Source of the DNA: Engraulis encrasicolus
Lineage: Eukaryota; Chordata; Actinopteri; Clupeiformes; Engraulidae
Length of the DNA: 64,000 nt
Reading direction: 5' to 3'
Assembly: GCF_034702125.1 (NCBI RefSeq)
Contig: NC_085859.1
Location: forward strand, 195,349 to 259,348
Shown: positions 56,581-64,000 of the stretch, piece by piece
How the letters are laid out: every line of letters starts with the position of its first letter
Position numbering within the stretch: position 1 is the first letter of the stretch
Program-made: the position numbers and the translations under genes
The notes under the pieces: model-generated
What the model was told of the DNA's origin: nothing
Database searches by the model: none
The model's input: only the letters and a program-made list of their open reading frames with translations

Positions 56581-56880
56581 GGTTGTGCAGAATATTAATA
56601 ATTTTATTGTATCTTACAGAAATATCACACCAAGGATGTCACACCGCAGGGAACATTTTCCCAAAAATGGCACGAATGGGGCAAAATTCCACGAACCACT
56701 AAGAGCTTAATTTTTTTCTTTTTTTCCAAATTTTTCCCATCATCTTTTTCAGGAATTGTAAAAACTTTTAATTCTTTTGCGTTACGCCCTTAAACGTCAA
56801 CCACCCATCTCTACAACTAGATATACTATGGTGTTGAGGGCCAAGACTTGCAAAGGCGTCACACCTCAATGCGGAATGCA

Positions 56881-58655
56881 CTGGCGTGAGATACATACGT
56901 CTTTACATGATGCCAGTCTGGCGTGAGATACATACGCCTTTACATGATGCCAGTCTGGCGTGAGATAAATACACCTTTACATGATGCCAGTCTGGTTAGG
57001 GTGAGATGCATACGCCTTTACATGATGCCAGTCTGGCGTGAGATACATACGCCTTTACATGATGCCAGTCTGGCGTGAGATACATACGTCTTTACATGAT
57101 GCCAGTCTGGCGTGAGATACATACGCCTTTACATGATGCCAGTCTGGCGTGAGATACATACAGTACACCTTCACATGATGCCAGTCTGGCGTGAAATACA
57201 TTCAGTACGCCTTTACATGATGCCAGTCTGGCGGGAGATACATACACCTTCACGTGATGCCAGTCTGACGTGAGATACATACGCCTTTACATGATGCCAG
57301 TCTGGTGTGAGATACATGCGCCTTTACATGATGCCAGTCTGGTGTGAGATACGTACGCCTTTACATGATGCCAGTCTGGCATGAGATACGTACGCCTTTA
57401 CATGATGCCAGTCTGGCGTGAGATACAAACGCCTTCACATGATGCCAGTCTGGCGTGAGATACATACGCCTTTACATGATGCCAGTCTGGCGTGAGATAC
57501 ATACGCCTTTACATGATGCCAGTCTGGCGTGAGATACATACGCTTTTACATGATGCCAGTCTGGCATGAGATACATACGTCTTTACATGATGCCAGTCTG
57601 GCGTGAGATACAACATACGTCTTCACATGATGCCAGTCTGGCGTGAGATACAACATACGTCTTCACAAGATGCCAGTCTGGCGGGAGATACATACGCCTT
57701 TACATGATGCCAGTCTGGCGTGAGATACATACGCCTTCACATGATGCCAGTCTGGCGTGAGATACATACGCCTTTACATGATGCCAGTCTGGTTAGGGTG
57801 AGATACATACGCCTTTACATGATGCCAGTCTGGTGTGAGATACATACGCCTTCACATGATGCCAGTCTGGCGTGAGATACCTACGCCTTCACATGATGCC
57901 AGTCTGGCGTGAGATACATACGTCTTTACATGATGCCAGTCTGGTGTGAGATACGTGCGCCTTTACATGATGCCAGTCTGGCATGAGATACATATGCCTT
58001 CACATGATGCCAGTCTGGCGTGAAATACATACAGTACACTTCTATATGATGCCAGTCTGGCGTGAAATACATACAGTACACCTCTATATGATGCCAATCT
58101 GGCGTGAGATACAAACGCATTCACATGATGCCAGTCTGGCTTGAGATACATACGCCTCTACATGATGCCAGTCTGGCGTGAGATACATACGCCTCTACAT
58201 GATGCCAGTCTGGCGTGATATACATACGCAGGCACATGATGCCAGTCTGGCTTGAGATACATACGCCTCTACATGATGCCAGTCTGGCTTGAGATACATA
58301 CGCCTCTACATGATGCCAGTCTGGCGTGAGATACTTACGCCTTTACATGATGCCAGTCTGGCGGTAGATACATACGCCTTTACATGATGCCAGTCTGGTG
58401 TGAGATACATACGCCTTTACATGATGCCAGTCTGGCGGGAGATACATACGTCTTTACATGATGTCAGTCTGGCGTGAGATACATTCAGTACACCTTCACA
58501 TGATGCCAGTCTGGCGTGAGATACATACGCCTTTACATGACGCCAGTCTGGTTACTGTGAGATACATACGCCTTGACATGATGCCAGTCTGGCGTGAGAT
58601 ACATACGCCTTTACATGATGCCAGTCTGGCGTGAGATACATACAGTACACTTCTA
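56881..58655. repeat. 37-bp satellite array, about 48 copies
   Basis: The unit CATACGCCTTTACATGATGC-CAGTCTGGCGTGAGATA is repeated through 1775 bases. Each unit carries the near palindrome GCCAGTCTGGC. Variants include CATACAGTACACCT insertions, GGTTAGGGTGAGATA replacements (56995, 57790) and Thr/Thr-type third-base changes. Since 37 is not a multiple of three, no protein repeat is maintained. Confidence 0.97.
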
Positions 58656-61600
58656 CAGATGGTGTAACTTCAATCTGCTCATTACCGTGCCGGGCCGCGA
58701 CAGCGTACCGTGATCATTACACCCTGTGGCCATTCGGAATGCGGGGGGCAGTATAGCACCGCTTTTGCAGAGCAGCGTCTGCCTGTGTCTGTGGTTTGTT
58801 TGTGCTTCCGTCCTTGCCCGTCCCCCAGTTTTAGTAGTAGTAGAAATACAGTCAGCAAATTGCATGTTTTATTTAGCATTGGGCATTTGATAGGGCATTT
58901 GATAATAACACAAGTGTGAGTCCTAAACAAGACCACCATGTGAATTTAAACTCGACTTTTTTCTGTCTTGCATTCACCGTCTCCCAATCCGTCCCTTACT
59001 TATTTCGGCACTATTCAAGCCAGGAACGGGTATCCTCAGGATACAGAGTTTGCATACCTACTACAATTTGAACCGGTAAAGACAATTAAAACCGAGTCAA
59101 TCAGACAGGAACACCATTGTAATTAAGTGTGTCCCGTGACGCCAGCATGAGAGAGATCGAATTTTAAATTTGGCGACGACATTCTGTCTTCAAAACTGGC
59201 ATCGGCCGCTTCCAATTTAGGACCATAGGCCTATTCAACCGTTTCCACAACCTCACTGATCACAGTTGCTTCATCTCTAATGCCAGGGCTAAGAATAACG
59301 AAAATAGCAAAACAGAGTAGGCTAATAAACCGTAATGGAGAGACTGAGGAGACATGAAATCAAGCGGCGGAGTTCGGACCATTTTGAGTGGACCGATGTC
59401 GCTTGCTTATAGCCCTATCAAGCAAGCCTGTCTGTCTCATTTGTGCGATGAGCACACAAACACAAATTGAACCACTCGTGTAGTGTCAGTCAAACAGACA
59501 TGAACAACATTGTAGCCTAATGAAGTAGTGCCCCGCATGAGAGAGGTGATTTTACATTTGGCGACGACATTCCGTCTTTAAAACTGGCGCATGCCGCTTC
59601 CCCTATTGCAGGCTATTAACCTGATCTACACTGTCGTTACCACAAAAAACAAGGTAGCACAACTTAATACTATTACTAGCCTATATATCTGGTAGCCTAA
59701 ATAGTAGGTTGAAGACGGGGGTAGGCTATTATTGGTGCACTGTTTTTTTGCGAAGCAGAGTAATCTGCTTCAGTGTAGCTCATTGTACGTTGATCCCTCC
59801 CTCAGTTTTAGGCTACAAGTGGAAAGAGTCAGCCAATTGCGCGTTGCACGTAACATTGGGTATTTGATAATAACACAAGCGTGATCCCTAAACAAGACCG
59901 CCAGTCGATGGTGTTTTGTTTTCATTATTCTGTCCTGCATTCACCGTCTCAATTCCGCTCCTAACTTATAGGCTAAGTGATGTCTGTTAATTATTTCTGC
60001 ACTACCTATTCAAGTCAGGAACGGATATCCTCAGGATAGCCTACGGACTAATAGGTTGAAGACGGTTTTTTTTGTAGGCTATTGGTGCTTGTGAACATTT
60101 CATCCTTTCAATGCGCTGTTGTGCGCGATCGACGGGATTCCGGTTAACTGGGGATGTGATGCTAATAATCTGTGATTAGGACTGCAAATTCCGTTGCTTC
60201 GGTGGAGATGCGAACCAACAGTATGACTGGGGAACTATGACTCCTTCGGAGGCTGGATAACCTGTCGCGCCACGACATGTCACAAAAGGCTGTGCAGTCC
60301 CTGCTGTAACCCACCCCCTCCCCCACAGACAAACATTCATGTTCTGAAAAGTTCAACACGTTCTGAAAATTTTAGCCGCTTTGCATTAAGCGAGCAGACG
60401 AGTCGAGTCGAGCAGACACTTGTCCACGGTGACGCAACATCGAAAGAGAAACGCAGAGACTGTTCACAAATAACTGAATAAAGATTTCATTAAAAAAACA
60501 CAGCATTTCTATGAAAATGTGCTGGGTGACCACACTGCCTATGCCTATCCAGATGCACGTATAGCAACAATGAGAAAGAGAGGGAGAGACGGAGAGAGAG
60601 AGCGATTAGCGCGTATCTCTGTGTGTGTGTGTGTGTGTGTGTGTGTCGGGGAACATTTGAAGTGAAAAAAAAACACCCTCCCCCACTTCAGCATCAGATG
60701 TTGGTGGTCTACAGTCAATCCTTGTTTACCCGACTATCTTGTAGCCCAGTCATGAAGTTCATAAAGCCATCGGTAGCCTATAGGCCAAGATATCCAAAAT
60801 CCCTCCGCAAATTTCGGCATTGCCTGAGTTCATAGGCTAAAACTTTATTTAGGCCTGACTTATTTAGCTTACTTTATTAGCCTTATTTAGGCCTATTATC
60901 GTATTTAGGCTTTAACGTGGGCCTATTTTACAAAATATCGAAAGAAGGAAAAGACACGACAGACAAGTTGAGGCTTACTGATCGTAGCCTATTACAGCAA
61001 ACCGAACATGCGCTTTATGAACAGACTAGCCTGAGGGCAAACATCTTCTTGGCACTATTGAGATAACCAGGCCATGCCAGGAATTCAACTACCTGGGCAC
61101 ACACTAAAATACTGACAGACTACAATTGCTTGGATCTTCAGTGGGTTTCGTGGGTCCGGGGGGGATGGGTGGTGATGGCACGCTTGATGTAGGCTATTTT
61201 TCCCCACCCCATGCATGCACGCGGATACACAGGGTCGGGATATTCACCCAATGAATGACTGAGTGCGGCTAAATATGCCTGTTGCATATCGTAGCCTAAT
61301 TATTCACACATCACGTCAAGTCACAAATTAGTAGTCTCTTGCAGTTGACCTATGCCAAATTAGGCCTAACGTCTTCCCTGTAAGGCTGCACTAATTCAAA
61401 CAGGTAGGGCCTAGAGGAGTCGGCTTACCCTATAGCCAAAGTCTATAAAATGTAGCCTATTTTTTGTAATTTCCAATTATCTAATATGTTTACGATAATG
61501 ATTTGTTGCGCTACGACGGTGCTCAAGACAAGTTGGAACATAGTCATCTCAACTGCTCCCTTAAAAAACGGCTGGTGTCACATCGGGAAGACCGCAGTCT

Positions 61601-62075
61601 TCATTTGCTGCCTAAATTGTAACAGTTTAAATGCCTCATATCCAAGCAGCACAATCGAAACTATTGGCTATCTAGCTTGTGAGTTTGGCTGGTAGGCCTA
61701 TTCAACAAGACGAGTCAATTGGAATAAGGTCTTGCGAAGAGTGGAAAGAGTTTCGTTACAGGCTACGTCGTGTGTGTGTGGGCGAGAGAGGGAGAGAGAG
61801 AATTTTATTTTATTTTAGCCTATTTGTTTTATTTTGATCCTGCTTTAAGTCAATGGGCGAGAGGGACGGATGAAACGGGTGTTTCATTCGTCCCGACAGT
61901 GTCTACTGACACTTAAATCCCCTTTGCCTGTAAACCTGACAACTTTGACTTTTCATACTTTCGGATATGTTAAAGTTTTCGAGTAAATCGCAGTGTTTCA
62001 TTCGTCCCGTGTTTCATTAGTCCCTGCTCTCCCCTTCTGCCTAAACTGCAACAGTTTAAATGCGTCCTCTCCAAA

Positions 62076-62116
<41 letters not shown>

Positions 62117-63590
62117 CGAGAGAGGGAGAGAGAGAGAGCGAGGGAGAGAGGCGCTTAATTCCCCGCAGAAAGAGCAAGGCGATGTCTCCAAATATTAGAC
62201 AAATGCATCTTATTTTAGTTAAGTAGACATCAGGGATGTATTTTGCTTAATAGCAATGCCGACCTGATTGGTCCATATTGCTCTGAATAGCCACAGAAGG
62301 CTAGGCTATATTTTAATGGGTTTACGCGCGCGAGGTCATCTAACTGTGGTCACAGTCGCCAGGTGCTATTATGAGAGGAAAACTATAGCACGTTGGCAAA
62401 CATTAAAGTCAGTTTAAGCCATGCATATGATGAACCAGTTTTCTTGTTTGAAAAAACACACTTCCCGGTGCGCAGGGTGCATGCATTTCTGACTGACCCA
62501 GATGAAATCGCATGAGGAACTCCATGATTATGAGACTGTGGGGGGGATCTCCAAGGAAATGGACATGGGACTGGGTTTGGAATTTCGGACTTGTATAGAT
62601 TTGGGGTGCCCCGGGACTCTTTTAGATTTCTGTTAGTTAATAAATATTATTTTAAAACTCAATATTTGTGTCTTGGCGTATTTGTGGTGTACAGTATACT
62701 CTCCAGGGTATTTGGTAACAAGGAGAGGTGTCGCTGGAAAAATGCGCAGTTTCTCACCTGCGACACAAACCCGACAGTTGGTTACACTTAATTTGAGCAC
62801 GAAAACAGCAATATCAGTCGCTTGATAATTTTTGCCTAAATTCATTAGGGAAGTGTAGGTTAGGTTATCGCCCCAGCTGTTGGCGATGTGAGATAAATAG
62901 CCAACGCTTACACGCTCAAACGAAGCGCTGTTAGGTTACTGCGGTGAGGTGTATTGCACTCTCAGTATTTTTTACCAAACGAAAAAAGTATCCACATCGA
63001 GAAAACAAGTCTGAAGTTGCAATATTAGACGTTTCAAATCTTGCGATGCGAGAATCGGTATGGCTTCTGGCTATAGCACACTCAGTTTACATTTTGTCAG
63101 AGCTTGCACATTAATGGCAATTCATCCGATCATCATTTTTTTTTAAAAAAAAAAGAAAATTCATTACGTTATTTAGGCTATTCTTTTTATGACTCTTCCT
63201 ACTTCCTGGAGGTGTTCTCACACAATTTATAGGCATGTTGTTATCCGCTGAATCGGTGCGTGCTGGTGAATATGAGCATATATTAATATGCCGTCAGCAT
63301 CGTCTAAAATATTCCATATGGTAATAAACATTTTGGACGTCCAAGCTCACACGGGAGCGCTGCAATAGGTAAGCTGTAGGCCAGTGGTTCCCAAACTTTT
63401 GTGTCTTAACTGTGGTGTCCCCTAAACTCACACAATTGAATTAGGCATGTTGTTATCCGCTGAATCGGTGCGTGCGGGTGAATATGAGCATAATTAATAT
63501 GCCGTCAACATCGTCTAAAATATTCCATATGGTAATAAATGTTGCCTACCCATTTGCGCTTGAATGTGTATTGTGTGTATGCAAGAGAAA

Positions 63591-63606
<16 letters not shown>
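58656..63606. other. Non-coding DNA with internal segmental duplications
   Basis: Diverged duplicates: about 58790-59060 with 59790-60050; about 59100-59215 with 59490-59600; about 61575-61640 with 62030-62080; 63220-63330 with 63430-63540. A GTTTCATTCGTCCC motif occurs at 61883, 61994 and (variant) 62012. Microsatellites: (GT)n 60620-60646 and 62079-62114, GA-rich tracts 61785-61800 and 62118-62140. A CAGTGGTTCCCAAAC hAT end lies at 63382. No gene seen. Confidence 0.6.

Positions 63607-63680
<74 letters not shown>
63607..63680. repeat. (GA)n microsatellite
   Basis: A GA repeat of about 74 bases directly preceded by a short GT tract. It can form triplex DNA. Confidence 0.97.
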
Positions 63681-63682
<2 letters not shown>

Positions 63683-63824
63683 ATCACGTGGTAAAGCGTA
63701 CAACAAGCGCTCCCAAGTGCCACCCGGCGGTTGTTTGGGTACACTGCAGCTAGGCCCGGTACGTACCGAGGTGGAGGACGTGGCATTACCTCGGTAAAGG
63801 GTGTGCATTGTAGGGGGACCGACT

Positions 63825-64000
63825 GTATATGATGCCAGTCTGGCGTGAAATACATACAGTACACCTCTATATGATGCCAGTCTGGCGTGAGACATCTACG
63901 CCTTTTCATGATGCCAGTCTGGCGTGAGATACAAACACCTTTATATGATGCCAATCTGGCGTGAGATACATACGCCTTTACATGATGCCAGTCTGGCATG
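63825..64000. repeat. Second 37-bp satellite array, cut by the window end
   Basis: About five units of the satellite at 56881-58655 resume in the same orientation and run off the window end. The units start with the CAGTACACCTCTATATG variant also found at the right part of the first array (about 58035-58090). Confidence 0.95.

Larger units (their letters stand above)
46938..56815. mobile_element. Outermost inverted-repeat element of a nested stack
   Basis: TGGGTGGTTGACGT at about 46942-46955 recurs as ACGTCAACCACCCA at about 56795-56808. Inner subterminal sequences also mirror: CCTGCGGTGTGAC (about 47124) and GTCACACCGCAGG (about 56629). Its own DNA is about 1.2 kb at the left (to 48183) and 1.1 kb at the right (from 55687). 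Variants CCTGTGGTGTGAC and CCTGCGTTGTGAC recur near 47660-47690. No transposase is seen. The family is unknown. Confidence 0.6.

Noticed and set aside
57092..58151. Repeat proteins with DWHHVKxY or ARLASCKG units
   Set aside because: The satellite period of 37 is not divisible by three, so the frame rotates; the pattern is an artefact of the DNA repeat.
56881..58655. CRISPR array
   Set aside because: The 37-bp units are contiguous with no unique spacers, and the context is a vertebrate genome.

Overview
This window looks like transposon-dominated teleost fish DNA. The families seen are typical of ray-finned fish: CR1/L2-like LINEs with TTGAC-repeat tails, an L1-like LINE, Tc1, piggyBac and hAT elements, a Penelope-like element (PLE), BEL/Pao, an endogenous retrovirus, tRNA-derived SINEs and very long (TG)n tracts. 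Frequent AGGCCTA/TAGGCTA-type words would fit some teleosts such as clupeiforms, but that is a weak inference. There is one 100-base assembly gap (37964-38063). I see no intact cellular protein-coding gene. The only host-like signals are a possible spliced transcription unit on the minus strand (39566-40943) and a TRIM-like coiled-coil exon remnant (44603-44709).

Layout. 0.8-4.6 kb: a PLE on the minus strand, split by a palindromic Tc1-type foldback element and a TTAA-flanked piggyBac-type MITE; its linker carries a telomere-like array. 5.9-14.1 kb: an internally deleted provirus with two LTRs, TSD TACGC, a tRNA-Tyr-type primer site, a gag remnant and an Env TM remnant, itself hit by a piggyBac MITE, another MITE and a LINE tail. 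14.2-14.9 kb: a Tc1 relic. 15.0-26.3 kb: a nearly full-length but broken L1-like LINE (minus), carrying a 5'-truncated L2-like LINE, a 2.2 kb TTAA element, an 0.84 kb MITE and a 1.5 kb unclassified element. 26.3-27.0 kb: a BEL/Pao relic. 27.0-33.0 kb: a 6 kb piggyBac element with a dead transposase.

33.6-36.4 kb: a two-level tandem repeat (1346-bp unit made of two related halves) with hairpin boundaries. 37.5-39.4 kb: SINE, hAT and piggyBac fragments around the gap. 39.6-41.0 kb: the candidate host transcription unit. 41.0-43.7 kb: Tc1 relics and an L2-like LINE whose 468-codon reverse transcriptase frame is still open. 44-45 kb: a hAT MITE with its TSD, the TRIM-like exon and LINE fragments. 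45.1-46.9 kb: a Tc1/mariner-type element with a SINE inside. 46.9-56.8 kb: DNA transposons nested at least four deep, with a solo LTR and a SINE inside. 56.9-58.7 kb and 63.8-64.0 kb: a 37-bp satellite in two arrays of the same orientation, separated by 5.2 kb of duplicated non-coding DNA.

The genes do not form a pathway. The window records successive insertions, and several junctions (TTAA, TA, 5-bp and 8-bp duplications) are clean enough to give the order of events.
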